DNA of 64,000 bases from positions 5,980 to 69,979 of the forward strand of contig NZ_LATL02000178.1 in the NCBI RefSeq assembly GCF_000972705.2, read 5' to 3'. Under the pieces are notes generated by a model, which was given only the letters and a program-made list of their open reading frames with translations, had not been told where the DNA came from and ran no database searches. Of the stretch, positions 18,335-26,888 are shown piece by piece. The first letter of the stretch is position 1; each line of letters begins with the position of its first letter. A program made the position numbers and the translations under genes. This DNA comes from Limnoraphis robusta CS-951 (GTDB lineage Bacteria; Cyanobacteriota; Cyanobacteriia; Cyanobacteriales; Microcoleaceae).

Positions 18335-19054
18335 TTAATACTTGAGATAAAAATCTTTAACTAAATCAATGAACTCTTGTGTGTAAATATGTCTATCAGT
18401 TTCAATTGTTAGAGTATTTTCTGCATAGTTGTTTGAGTTGAGACTAAATTCCATTAAAATTCGCTTGACTGAACTTGTCGGAGTCGGTTTAACAAACAGC
18501 TTTTTATTACAAAAAAGACTCAGTTTTTGAGCCATCTTTTGAAAACTGTTCGCCGCTTCTGTGGGATAAATAACCGCTAACCGTCCATCCTCTTTTAAAA
18601 GCTGTTTGGCGACGTTTAATAAATCTATCGGTGACAAAAGATCCGTATGTCGCGCCACTGTTCTCGCTGGTTTAGAGGCTTTAGAGGCATTCTCAAAAAA
18701 AGGAGGATTTGAGATCATTAAATTATATCGCATTGAACAACAGTTTGTATAGTCCTGAATAGAAAGATGATAGATTTTAACTCGTTCTTTCCAAGGTGAT
18801 AATGCAACATTTTCTTTCGCTTGAATACATGAACGTTCATCAATTTCTACTGCGTCTATTTTCGCCATTGAACGTTGCGCCAGCATTAACGCTATCAAAC
18901 CCGTCCCTGTACCAATATCTAATATATTCTCAGTCTTTTCAACCTCTGTCCAGGCGCCTAAAAGTACACCATCGGTTCCCACTTTCATCGCACAACGATC
19001 TTGAAAAATCGTAAACTGTTTAAACTGAAAATAAGGATTTGAACATCTAGCCAT
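18335..19054 (-). CDS. trmN6: tRNA1(Val) A37 N6-methyltransferase TrmN6 (YfiC family)
   Basis: A 239-residue N6-adenine methyltransferase. The N-terminus FKQFTIFQDRCAMKVGTDGVLLGAW is typical of the YfiC/TrmN6 group. The SAM loop is LDIGTGTGLIALML (45-58). The catalytic NPPFF motif (117-121) is followed by ASKASKPARTVARH. E. coli TrmN6 methylates A37 of valine tRNA, next to the anticodon that carries cmo5U34. Its place among cmoA, cmoB and trhP-like genes fits a tRNA anticodon-loop role. Its start overlaps the end of the upstream gene by 8 bases. Confidence 0.85.
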   Translation of the reverse strand: MARCSNPYFQFKQFTIFQDRCAMKVGTDGVLLGAWTEVEKTENILDIGTGTGLIALMLAQRSMAKIDAVEIDERSCIQAKENVALSPWKERVKIYHLSIQDYTNCCSMRYNLMISNPPFFENASKASKPARTVARHTDLLSPIDLLNVAKQLLKEDGRLAVIYPTEAANSFQKMAQKLSLFCNKKLFVKPTPTSSVKRILMEFSLNSNNYAENTLTIETDRHIYTQEFIDLVKDFYLKY

Positions 19055-20225
19055 TCTCTATTTTACCTAAAAGTACAGCACCTGGCATCGCTTTTTTAAA
19101 CCAATTGGTAATCAAAATTTGTTCGCCGTCGCATTTTGTTATTACTTCCGCTTTTAAATTGCGAAATTCTAGTTCCTCTGGAAGTTCTCGTTCTTCACCT
19201 GTTGGCAAAATTAAAGCATGAATTTGTGAAAACTCAAAGGGTTGTAACGCATAAAAAATAACAGCAGTTTTGCTTTCCACCGCTACAATTTCTGCCAGCC
19301 CTATTTCATTGCGATATTCAGACAATTTCGCCTTTGACTTCATGCGATGAAAAATAGAAGTCGTGCGGTTCGCTTTAAAAAAAGGTGCGCGAATAGGTTT
19401 AGGCCATTGAGTTTTTAGTGTTGTTGGGTTTTCTAAGATTTGCTGACAAATATTATCGATATTTACTGCAACATTATCAGCTTGGCTTAAATGTCTTAAG
19501 TCTAAACGAACCGTCTGTAAACCCGCCTTTTCTAACGAGGCTAACTGATCTAAAATAAACTGATCCTTATCCAAAAACATCAACGTACCATGTACCGTTT
19601 CTAACGTTGGAAAAGGTCGATTTTGAGTTTCTTCAGATGCAACAGTTGTTTCGATATAACGAATTTCTTCTGAACTGTTAACCGATAAATGTTGGGCTAA
19701 CAAAGAACGAGGAGAATAAAACAGCAAAATTCGCCCCACGCCTAAAATTTCACAAGCAACAGGAAGCTTTTGACAATATTCTATCAGTTGTTGTTCGGGA
19801 AGTTCTATCGATAAAATTAACCGTTCTAGGGAACCAGAAAGAACTTCACACCACCCGAGTAAGGCTTCAAAATTATGATTTCCCGTTTCTACAATAAGCT
19901 GTATTTTAAGCTTCGGAAAATTGGTTTTCACCCACCAAGCTGCACCCGGATCACAAACTCGAATTGCTGAAAAGATGTTAAAATTAACTGGGGTCAGTTT
20001 TTGACAGATTTCTATCATCATCTGTTCTGTCATTAAAATATCCCAAACTAACACCGGATGCAGTGAACGGTTAACCGCTTCCAAGGCGAGAAATTCTACA
20101 GTTTCAAGCGAAAGTTTACCTTGACGCGCTAATAGTAAAGGTTCAAGTAAAACCTCTTGTAAATTCGGCGCATGAACACACCGTTCTAAATCAGCAATAG
20201 ATGAGACAAAGGTGTTAAATTGCAT
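19047..20225 (-). CDS. U32-peptidase-like protein, possible partner subunit in tRNA U34 hydroxylation
   Basis: A 392-residue protein that looks like a divergent U32-family TIM-barrel. Repeating strand/helix units occur (EVLLEPLLLARQGKLS, HPVLVWDILM, KIQLIVETGNHN), and the segment CEILGVGRILLFYSPRSLLAQ aligns with the place where U32 enzymes have their Cys signature. The signature cysteines are absent here. B. subtilis uses a two-subunit hydroxylase (TrhP1/TrhP2), so a scaffold or partner role beside the TrhP-like protein is plausible but unproven. The spacing is 7 bp to the upstream trhP-like gene, with an 8-base overlap to the trmN6-like gene downstream. Confidence 0.6.
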   Translation of the reverse strand: MQFNTFVSSIADLERCVHAPNLQEVLLEPLLLARQGKLSLETVEFLALEAVNRSLHPVLVWDILMTEQMMIEICQKLTPVNFNIFSAIRVCDPGAAWWVKTNFPKLKIQLIVETGNHNFEALLGWCEVLSGSLERLILSIELPEQQLIEYCQKLPVACEILGVGRILLFYSPRSLLAQHLSVNSSEEIRYIETTVASEETQNRPFPTLETVHGTLMFLDKDQFILDQLASLEKAGLQTVRLDLRHLSQADNVAVNIDNICQQILENPTTLKTQWPKPIRAPFFKANRTTSIFHRMKSKAKLSEYRNEIGLAEIVAVESKTAVIFYALQPFEFSQIHALILPTGEERELPEELEFRNLKAEVITKCDGEQILITNWFKKAMPGAVLLGKIENG

Positions 20226-20232
20226 TAAAAAT

Positions 20233-21465
20233 CTAAGAATAAGTGACTAATTCAGCTTGAACAAGGGTATTTTGTTGGGCGAGTCGAATGACCGTTAATT
20301 TTGTAATATTCTGTAGAATATTAACCCTCGGAATACAGACAACACTATCTTTTTGGATGCTGTTTAAACGTTCCCCTGTGACTGAAAACAGTTGAGTTAT
20401 TTTCCAGTTAATAATCTCTCCTTGCGGTGGAATAATGTCAATTTCATCTCCCACTGCTAAAGGTTCTAATAACTGAATTGCCAAATAATTAGGTGTTGTA
20501 TCAATAACAATCCCCAAATATTCGTGAGTTCCGCGATTATTTCCCGACAATTGACCAAATACAGAATCACTATCAGCCGGATTTTCTAAGGAACCCGAAG
20601 AATAATCCCGATGAGGAATTGATTCTAAATTTTTCGCAATTTTATCAATTAATTCAGGTGTTACTGTTCCCTCAACATAAGCATCAATCAGTTGTCGATA
20701 GGCTTTACACGTCATCGCAACATAAAAAGAAGACTTCATGCGTCCTTCTATTTTCAAAGAACAAATTTTATGTTGAAAAAACTCGGCGATTTGATGAACT
20801 CCCCACAAATCTTTTGAAGACATAAACGTGATCGGATTTTCCTCTTGATTTTCAAGTTTATAAGGTAATCGACAAGATTGTATACAACCCCCTCGATTAG
20901 AATCTCGACCTGCGGTAAAATTAGAAATCGTGCAGTGACCCGAATAAGCCATACACATCGCCCCATGAATAAACATTTCAACATCAATCCCGCATTTTTC
21001 TCCGATTAAACCTGTTTCTGCAATACTCAATTCTCGGCCAACAATTAAACGTTTAACGCCAAATTGTTTCCAAAGTTCTGCGGCGGAAGAATTCAAACAA
21101 GAGGCTTGGGTTGAAAGATGAATATTCAGGTTAGAACTCTTGCGAACCACTCGTAAAACTCCTAAATCTGAAACAATGACCGCATCAATTCCAATCGATT
21201 CTAGAAACTGACAATAGTCTCCTAAACCGTCAAAATCGGCATCATGCAAAAAGGCATTTAAAGTCACATAAAGTTGAGCGTTATACTGATGAGCAAATTC
21301 TGCCCCCTGTTGCAAATCATAATCCGTAAAATTATCGGCCCGCGCCCGTAAACCATAGTTCTGTCCGCCCACATAAACCGCATCTGCACCATAAAGAATG
21401 GCAACTTTTAATCGTTCTAGATTTTTCGCTGGGGCTAGGAGTTCAGGTTTCCATTTGGTGATCAT
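20233..21465 (-). CDS. trhP: Peptidase U32 family tRNA uridine-34 hydroxylase, TrhP-like
   Basis: A 410-residue U32 protein. The N-terminal ELLAPAKNLERLKVAILYGADAVYVGG and the U32 signature with EMFIHGAMCMAYSGHC (C171, C178) are visible, with further cysteines at C194, C198 and C235 and the KIEGRMKS motif near 238-244. Related enzymes hold an iron-sulfur cluster. TrhP (E. coli YegQ) makes ho5U34 using prephenate-derived chemistry, which is the substrate of CmoB. Because cmoA and cmoB lie in the same operon, this function is favoured over a protease or a ubiquinone-hydroxylase (UbiU-like) role. It is the first gene of the operon. Confidence 0.82.
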   Translation of the reverse strand: MITKWKPELLAPAKNLERLKVAILYGADAVYVGGQNYGLRARADNFTDYDLQQGAEFAHQYNAQLYVTLNAFLHDADFDGLGDYCQFLESIGIDAVIVSDLGVLRVVRKSSNLNIHLSTQASCLNSSAAELWKQFGVKRLIVGRELSIAETGLIGEKCGIDVEMFIHGAMCMAYSGHCTISNFTAGRDSNRGGCIQSCRLPYKLENQEENPITFMSSKDLWGVHQIAEFFQHKICSLKIEGRMKSSFYVAMTCKAYRQLIDAYVEGTVTPELIDKIAKNLESIPHRDYSSGSLENPADSDSVFGQLSGNNRGTHEYLGIVIDTTPNYLAIQLLEPLAVGDEIDIIPPQGEIINWKITQLFSVTGERLNSIQKDSVVCIPRVNILQNITKLTVIRLAQQNTLVQAELVTYS

Positions 21466-21569
21466 TTTTATTTTTTGTTAACTCCAATGGGTTCAATTTG
21501 TTCTACAATATATTTTAATCGATTCTCTAACCAGTCGGGCGAGTTTATCTAGAAATCATTGCATAAATA

Positions 21570-23027
21570 ATGTTAGACCAAACAAAAGCCCCTTTAGTCG
21601 AAACACTACAAACCCTAGCGAACCGTCCTCACGCTGCTTTTTATGCACCCGGACATAAACAAGGACAGGGAATAAACCCTCTTTTGCAGACTGTTTTGGG
21701 TTCAAAAGTCTTTCGCGCAGACTTACCCGAATTACCCGAATTAGATAATTTATTTGCACCCGAAGGCGTTATTAAAGAAGCACAAGAACTCGCTGCCGAG
21801 GCATTTGGGGCTGAACAAACTTGGTTTTTAGTCAATGGTTCAACAAGCGGAATTATTGCGGCAATTTTAGCAACGTGTCGAACAGGCGATCAAATTATTG
21901 TACCGCGAAATGTACATCAATCTGTGATTTCTGGGTTAATCTTATCCGGGGCAATTCCTATCTTTATTCAACCCGAATATGATACTCATTGGGATCTCGC
22001 TTATAGTATTACGACTGACGCTCTTAAAGCCGCCCTAAATCAACATTCCGATGTCAAAGCCGTTCTTGCAGTTTATCCCACCTATCACGGCATTTGTGGA
22101 GAGATAAAACAACTTGCTGCAATCACTCATCAATACAATATTCCCCTACTCGTTGATGAAGCACACGGCCCCCATTTTCACTTTCATCCAGACTTTCCCA
22201 TCGCCGCATTAACCGCAGGTGCAGATTTAGTTGTACAGTCTATTCATAAAGTATTAGGCGCAATGACACAAGCTTCAATGTTACACGTTCAAGGAAATAA
22301 AATTAATCTAAATCGCTTAAACCAAGCCTTACAAATGGTACAATCTAGTAGTCCGAATTATTTATTATTAGCCTCTCTTGATGCCGCTCGTCAACAGATG
22401 GCAACTCAAGGGCGATTTTTAATGGAACAAACGTTAAACTTAGCAGCAAAAGCGAGAATATTATTAGATAAAATCCCGAAAATTTCCGTTCTCGAACTCC
22501 CCAAAAGCAAACAAACATCCTTTACCGAATTAGACCCCACTCGCCTGACGATTAAAATTTCAGATTTGGGGTTAACAGGGTATCAAGCCGACGAGATTTT
22601 ACATCAACAATTCAAAGTTACAGCCGAGTTACCCAGTTTAAAGCATTTAACGTTTATTATAAGTTTGGGCAATACAGAAGCCAATATTGAACAACTGGTG
22701 AGCGCTTTCACTCAACTGTCTACAATGGGCAATTTTCAAGTCGTCAACCCTGAATTTCCACTTCCGCCTGGGTTTTTACCTGCGATGCAACTTTCACCTC
22801 GGGAAGCCTTTGAGGCGGCAAGTCAGAGGCGAAGCGTTCAAGATTGTCTGGGTTGTATTAGCGCTGAAATCATCTGTCCCTATCCACCCGGAATTCCGAT
22901 TTTAATGCCCGGTGAACAAATTACTCTAGAGGCAATTACCTATTTACAAAATATTTTAGCTGGAGGTGGAATTATTACCGGATGTAGCGATCCGACTCTG
23001 GAAACCCTAAAAATCTGCAAGCCGTAA
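21570..23027 (+). CDS. PLP-dependent Orn/Lys/Arg decarboxylase family protein
   Basis: A 485-residue fold-type I PLP enzyme of the Orn/Lys/Arg decarboxylase group. The early segment HAAFYAPGHKQGQG, the PLP-phosphate site FLVNGSTSGIIAAI, the aspartate strand LLVDEAHGPHFHFHP and the Schiff-base lysine in QSIHKVLGAMTQAS are clear. The C-terminal segment ends SAEIICPYPPGIPILMPGE, as in this family. It lacks the N-terminal wing domain of the inducible E. coli enzymes. The substrate (arginine or lysine) cannot be told apart here. It is divergent from the trhP-like operon and followed 34 bp later by cbiT. Confidence 0.88.
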   Translation: MLDQTKAPLVETLQTLANRPHAAFYAPGHKQGQGINPLLQTVLGSKVFRADLPELPELDNLFAPEGVIKEAQELAAEAFGAEQTWFLVNGSTSGIIAAILATCRTGDQIIVPRNVHQSVISGLILSGAIPIFIQPEYDTHWDLAYSITTDALKAALNQHSDVKAVLAVYPTYHGICGEIKQLAAITHQYNIPLLVDEAHGPHFHFHPDFPIAALTAGADLVVQSIHKVLGAMTQASMLHVQGNKINLNRLNQALQMVQSSSPNYLLLASLDAARQQMATQGRFLMEQTLNLAAKARILLDKIPKISVLELPKSKQTSFTELDPTRLTIKISDLGLTGYQADEILHQQFKVTAELPSLKHLTFIISLGNTEANIEQLVSAFTQLSTMGNFQVVNPEFPLPPGFLPAMQLSPREAFEAASQRRSVQDCLGCISAEIICPYPPGIPILMPGEQITLEAITYLQNILAGGGIITGCSDPTLETLKICKP

Positions 23028-23061
23028 GCCAGACAAAATAATCTTAGGGTCTATTCTTAAT

Positions 23062-23691
23062 ATGTATATCTCAGTTTCAAATTATTTTATGCCTTCCCAA
23101 CTGTGGCCTTATATCACCCCCGGTATTCCCGATGAATTATTTGAACGTTTACCGGGTATTCCGATGAGTAAGCGAGAAGTTCGCTTATTATTAATATCTC
23201 ACCTACGACTCCAAGCCGACTCCGTAGTATGGGATATTGGCGCCGGTACCGGAACCATTCCCGTCGAAATTGGGTTATTGTGTCCCCAAGGTAAAATTGT
23301 AGCCGTTGAACGAGACTCAGATGTTGCCAGTTTAATTCGCCAAAATTGCGATCGCTTTGAAGTACACAATGTAGAAATCGTAGAAGGAAGCGCCCCTGAG
23401 TGTCTAAAAGATTTATCAACCATCCCCCATCGAGTTTGTCTAGAAGGAGGGCGAGATATCAAAGCCATCTTGACAGAAGCTTGGAAATACTTGCAAACTG
23501 GAGGTCGAATTGTTGCCACCGCTTCTAACCTAGAGAGTCTCTATGGCATCTCAGAAGGCTTCGCCCAGTTACAAGTTCGGAATGTAGAAGTCGTTCAATC
23601 TTCCATTAACCGTTTAGAACGACGGGGAAGGAGTCAAAGTTTTGAAGCGATTAATCCCATGTTTATTTTAAGCGGCGAAAAACTCGATTAG
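23062..23691 (+). CDS. cbiT: Cobalt-precorrin-6B C15-methyltransferase/decarboxylase subunit CbiT
   Basis: A 209-residue SAM-dependent methyltransferase in cobalamin (B12) ring synthesis. It methylates C15 and removes the acetate side chain of precorrin-6. Typical features are GIPMSKREVRLLLISHL at the start of the fold, the SAM loop VWDIGAGTGTIPVEIG, the acidic VAVERD and GGRIVATASNLES. An internal ATG at 23089 (MPSQLWPYITPGIPDE) is an alternative start and may be the true one. No cbiE neighbour is present. Another B12 gene, cobH, occurs at 54.9 kb, so the pathway is dispersed. Confidence 0.88.
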   Translation: MYISVSNYFMPSQLWPYITPGIPDELFERLPGIPMSKREVRLLLISHLRLQADSVVWDIGAGTGTIPVEIGLLCPQGKIVAVERDSDVASLIRQNCDRFEVHNVEIVEGSAPECLKDLSTIPHRVCLEGGRDIKAILTEAWKYLQTGGRIVATASNLESLYGISEGFAQLQVRNVEVVQSSINRLERRGRSQSFEAINPMFILSGEKLD

Positions 23692-23790
23692 GAAAAGTTG
23701 TAACTTGTTTACTCAATGCCGTCATACTTAAAGTTGGGGGGCGTAGTGGTTTAAGCCTTCAACCCAGCATCACGCCATATCATCTGCCTT

Positions 23791-24681
23791 ATGTCTTGGT
23801 CTCGCGTCTTTAGTGGAATTGTTGCCATCACCGTCGCTCTCGGAATGATTCTTTGGGGAGGATGGTACTTTACCATTGGCTTTGGAATTATTATTTACCT
23901 GGGTCAACTCGAATATTTTCAGCTTGTCCGGGCAAAGGGAATTGAACCTGCGGGGAAAACCACCTTGGTTGTGAGTCAAGCCTTGCTGATTACGGCAGCT
24001 TTTGCCCCCAATTTAGTCGATGCAATGTTTGCCCTAGCTGGAACCCTAATCTGTTTTTACCTATTGTTTCAGCCCAAACTCTCCACAATTGCTGATATCG
24101 CCTCCTCAATTTTAGGACTATTCTATGGGGGTTATTTGCCGAGCTACTGGGTGCGATTGCGTGTGGGCATTGAACACCCTTCACTGTTAGTCAGTAGCGC
24201 GATGATCAACCCTCAACTCAACCTCGACTGGCATCAGTGGTTGACTCATCCGAATAATCTTCCGGTGGGATTAACCGCAACCTTACTGGCGTTTCTCTGC
24301 ATTTGGGCGGCGGATATTGGGGCTTATATTGTCGGTAAGTTTTTCGGGCGGACTCGCCTCTCAGAGATTAGTCCCAAAAAAACCGTCGAAGGCGCTGTGT
24401 TTGGCGTAACTGGAAGTATCGTAGTTGCTATTACTGGGGCTTGGTATCTGCAATGGCCGGGTTTTCCTTGGTCGGGTGGGGCCTTGGGTTTATTGATTGG
24501 GATTGCCAGTTTACTCGGGGATTTAACCGAGTCGATGATGAAGCGGGATGCGGGAGTTAAAGATTCTGGACAACTGATTCCGGGTCATGGTGGAATATTA
24601 GATCGAGCCGATAGTTATGTATTTACCGCACCCTTGGTTTATTATTTCATCACGTTATTGTTACCCTTACTTTCTCGTTGA
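23791..24681 (+). CDS. cdsA: Phosphatidate cytidylyltransferase
   Basis: A 296-residue integral membrane protein with several hydrophobic spans (ITVALGMILWGGWYFTIGFG, TLLAFLCIWAADIGAYIVG and others). The C-terminal CDP-alcohol-synthesis signature is LTESMMKRDAGVKDSGQLIPGHGGILDR. It makes CDP-diacylglycerol from phosphatidic acid and CTP, the precursor of phosphatidylglycerol. SPKKTVEGAVFG matches the conserved cytoplasmic loop. The stop lies just before the left end of an IS200/IS605 element, which did not damage the gene. Confidence 0.92.
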   Translation: MSWSRVFSGIVAITVALGMILWGGWYFTIGFGIIIYLGQLEYFQLVRAKGIEPAGKTTLVVSQALLITAAFAPNLVDAMFALAGTLICFYLLFQPKLSTIADIASSILGLFYGGYLPSYWVRLRVGIEHPSLLVSSAMINPQLNLDWHQWLTHPNNLPVGLTATLLAFLCIWAADIGAYIVGKFFGRTRLSEISPKKTVEGAVFGVTGSIVVAITGAWYLQWPGFPWSGGALGLLIGIASLLGDLTESMMKRDAGVKDSGQLIPGHGGILDRADSYVFTAPLVYYFITLLLPLLSR

Positions 24682-24732
24682 TGGTTGACCAAAAAAATTG
24701 GGATACAAGCCCCGTCCGTGACTGACGGCTTT

Positions 24733-25119
24733 TCAAGATTGCTGAATATACTCTTTCAGCACTTCAATCGGTGCGCCTCCAACTGAACAAGCAAAGTAGG
24801 CAGGACTCCACAAAGCTTCTTTATGCGGTTTTGGGTATCCTGCCTGTCCGTATCTACGGCTAGAGACACCTTTGAGAGTGTTAACAATTTGGGACACTGA
24901 AAGTTTAGGCGGATACTCAATAATGGCGTGAATGTGGTCTGATTCTCCATTGAACTCCAATATTTGAAAGTTCATTTTTTTAGCCACTTCTCGGAAAGAT
25001 TGATCTATTACTCTCAGCCTTTCATTGGTCAAAACAGGCTGACGATATTTGGTTACGCAGACCAAATGGGTGAGCAATGCTGTAACGCTATGCCTTTCGT
25101 GCCTTAAGTCTCTTGTCAT
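24733..25119 (-). CDS. tnpA: IS200/IS605 Y1 transposase TnpA
   Basis: An HUH/Y1 single-strand transposase of about 128 residues from the preferred ATG (MTRDLRHERHSVTALLTHL, usual family start). Upstream in-frame starts at 25143 (ATG) and 25155 (TTG) are less typical. The metal-binding HUH motif is DHIHAIIEYPP. The catalytic tyrosine lies in EVLKEYIQQS at the C-terminus. TKYRQPVLT and NTLKGVSSRRYG are also family hallmarks. It appears intact and could mobilise this element, and possibly the gene-less derivatives elsewhere in the window if their ends are compatible. Confidence 0.92.
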   Translation of the reverse strand: MTRDLRHERHSVTALLTHLVCVTKYRQPVLTNERLRVIDQSFREVAKKMNFQILEFNGESDHIHAIIEYPPKLSVSQIVNTLKGVSSRRYGQAGYPKPHKEALWSPAYFACSVGGAPIEVLKEYIQQS

Positions 25120-25286
25120 TTTTGCAGACTCAGCTATAATCATGTAGTAGACCAATTATAGCTGAGTTCCGTGAAAGCCAGGTATCAATTCCGAATTTAC
25201 CAAGAGAAGCAGGTTTAGAGCAAGGTCGTTCACGACGGATTATTTTATGCTAACATAAGTTTATCGTGGCTTGATGCCGATAATCT

Positions 25287-26533
25287 ATGCTTGTGTATGA
25301 AATGAAGCTGCAAGGAACGCAATACCAGTACAGAAAGTTAGACGAAGCTATCCGTACTGGTAGGTTTGTTCGCAACAGCATCATTAAAGCATGGATAGAC
25401 GGTCAAATCAAAAGTCGTAACGATGCTTATACCTACTGCAAACTACTGTCAGACAACCCGAGTTTTCCCTGGGTAAACAAACTCAATTCTATGGCTCGAC
25501 AAGCACACGCAGAGAGAGCATGGGCATCAATTTAAAAACGGATAGAGAAGCGGAAGAACGGATTAACTTAACTGTAAAACCCATATATCTTGGCATCTCA
25601 CAGATAGCTTAATCCGTTAAATCCTTATCCTATCTGTTTTAAATTGAGCGATTTTATCAAAATTGTCGGCAAAAAATACCGGGGAGGAAAGGCTTTCCCC
25701 AGTTCAAAAAGTACCAAGTCAGAGCTTCTGTTGAGTATAAGACATCGGGATGGAAACTTTCAGAAGATAGACGCTATTTAACGTTTTCTGATAAGTTTCA
25801 AGCAGGTACATTTAAACTTTGGGGAAGTCGAGATTTGCACTTCTATCAACTCCAACAAATTAAACGGGTTAGAGTGATTAGAAGACACGATGGGTATTAT
25901 GCTCAATTTTTAATCGATCATACCAGAGAGGAAAACAAAGAACTCAGTAACAAACAAACAGGTTTGGATGTAGGTCTAAACCATTTCTACACCGATTCTT
26001 TTGGCTCACAGATAGACAACCCCCGCTTTTTAAGAAAAGACGAGCGACGAATTAAAAAGCTGCAACGTCGATTATCTCGAACAAAAAAGGGAAGTCAAAA
26101 CCGCTCAAAAGCCAGAAATCGTTTAGGTAGAAAATATCTTAAGGTTTCACGCAGGCGTAATGATTGGGTTTGTAAATTAGCTCAACACGTCATACAGTCT
26201 AACGACTTGGTAGCGATAGAAAACCTACGGATACGCAATCTGGTTAAAAACCATCATTTAGCCAAGTCAATTAACGATGCTGCGAGGGTTCGATTTAGAG
26301 AATGGTTAGAATATTTTGGGAGGGTTTATGGGGTGACGGTGATTGCTGTTGAACCCGCATATACTTCTCAAAACTGCTCAAATTGCGGTGAGAAGGTTGT
26401 CAAAACTCTCAGCACCCGGACTCACAAATGTCCTCACTGTGGGTATGTAGCAGACCGAGATGAAAATGCCGCAAAAAATATTCTAAAATCTGCACTCAAA
26501 CAGCTATCAAATCAAGAAACGGATAAGAAATAG
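25287..26533 (+). pseudogene. tnpB: tnpB interrupted by a 109-bp MITE
   Basis: The N-terminal part (25287-25535, 82 codons, ending HAERAWASI-stop) and the C-terminal part (open frame 25835-26533, with homologous sequence upstream from 25646, ERFYQNCRQK) together make one TnpB. The break is a palindromic insertion at 25533-25641 flanked by AATT duplications. Removing it joins WASI to ERFYQNC in frame. The C-terminal half keeps RuvC-I GLDVGLNHFYTD, AIENLRIRNLV, the zinc finger CSNCG...CPHCG and DRDENAAKN. The last residues (ETDKK) are encoded inside a second copy of the same repeat. Confidence 0.88.
25533..25641. repeat. 109-bp palindromic MITE inside tnpB (copy 1)
   Basis: Terminal inverted repeats TAAAAACGGATA / TATCTGTTTTA and inner inverted repeats AACGGATTAA / TTAATCCGTT frame a short core. 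The flanks carry AATT on both sides (25529-25532 and 25642-25645), consistent with a 4-bp target duplication. Excising the repeat with one AATT restores the tnpB frame. A second copy lies at about 26514-26624. It contains no coding sequence. Confidence 0.8.
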
Positions 26534-26624
26534 ATTAACGGATTAACTTGACTGTAAAACGCATAAATCTAGGCTTCTCACACGTAGCTTAATCCGTTTT
26601 TCCGCTTAATATCTGTTTTTAAAA
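26514..26624. repeat. Palindromic MITE at the 3' end of tnpB (copy 2)
   Basis: This is about 80% similar by eye to the copy at 25533-25641. They share AACGGATTAACTT, ACTGTAAAAC, TAGCTTAATCCGTT and TATCTGTTTT. Its left end supplies the last codons and the stop of tnpB. No clear target duplication was recognised. It lies between tnpB and the omega-RNA segment. Confidence 0.7.
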
Positions 26625-26635
26625 TACCGTCGGGC

Positions 26636-26772
26636 AGATGGAAATCAACGCCTCCCGAGAGACTGATCTCTGCTTAAGTGGGGAAACCCAGTTGAGTAAG
26701 TCAACTCATAGAAAGAGGAAACCCAAACAGTGATGTTTGGAATCTCCGTCGTTTACGGCGGAGAGGATGTCA
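26636..26772 (+). ncRNA. omega-RNA (TnpB guide RNA) segment and right end of the element
   Basis: The segment is downstream of tnpB and shows the layered stems expected of an omega-RNA. These are GAGAGACTGATCTCT, GTTGAGTAAGTCAAC and CCCAAACAGTGATGTTTGG, followed by the terminal CTCCGTC...GGCGGAG hairpin and GATGTCAA. A very similar arrangement (GAAACCTAGATTGTGAAGTC then GGAATC) is present at 48.3 kb on the other strand. The guide portion would be the host sequence just beyond GATGTCAA. The call is by analogy with described IS200/IS605 omega-RNAs. Confidence 0.65.
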
Positions 26773-26888
26773 AAAGCAGAATCAAACCGCTTCCACTTCA
26801 CGGGAATCCGATGCAGTTTCCAGTTATTAGAAGTCGAAGCCGATTCATTTGCATCTATTCTAAGTTAACGATCTGAGGCTAAAATTTC

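Larger units (their letters stand above)
24690..26775 (+). mobile_element. IS200/IS605-family element with tnpA and interrupted tnpB
   Basis: The element has divergent tnpA (minus) and tnpB (plus). The left end carries GGGATACAAG followed by a hairpin (AGCC-CGTC...GACGGCT, about 24711-24731). The right end carries a hairpin CTCCGTC-gttta-GGCGGAG followed by GAGGATGTCAA (to about 26772). Right ends with the same GGAATC...GAKGATGTCAA pattern also occur at 48.3 kb and, in modified form, at 63.6 kb. The exact termini were not determined because this family makes no target duplication. tnpA looks intact, while tnpB carries a MITE insertion. Confidence 0.85.
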
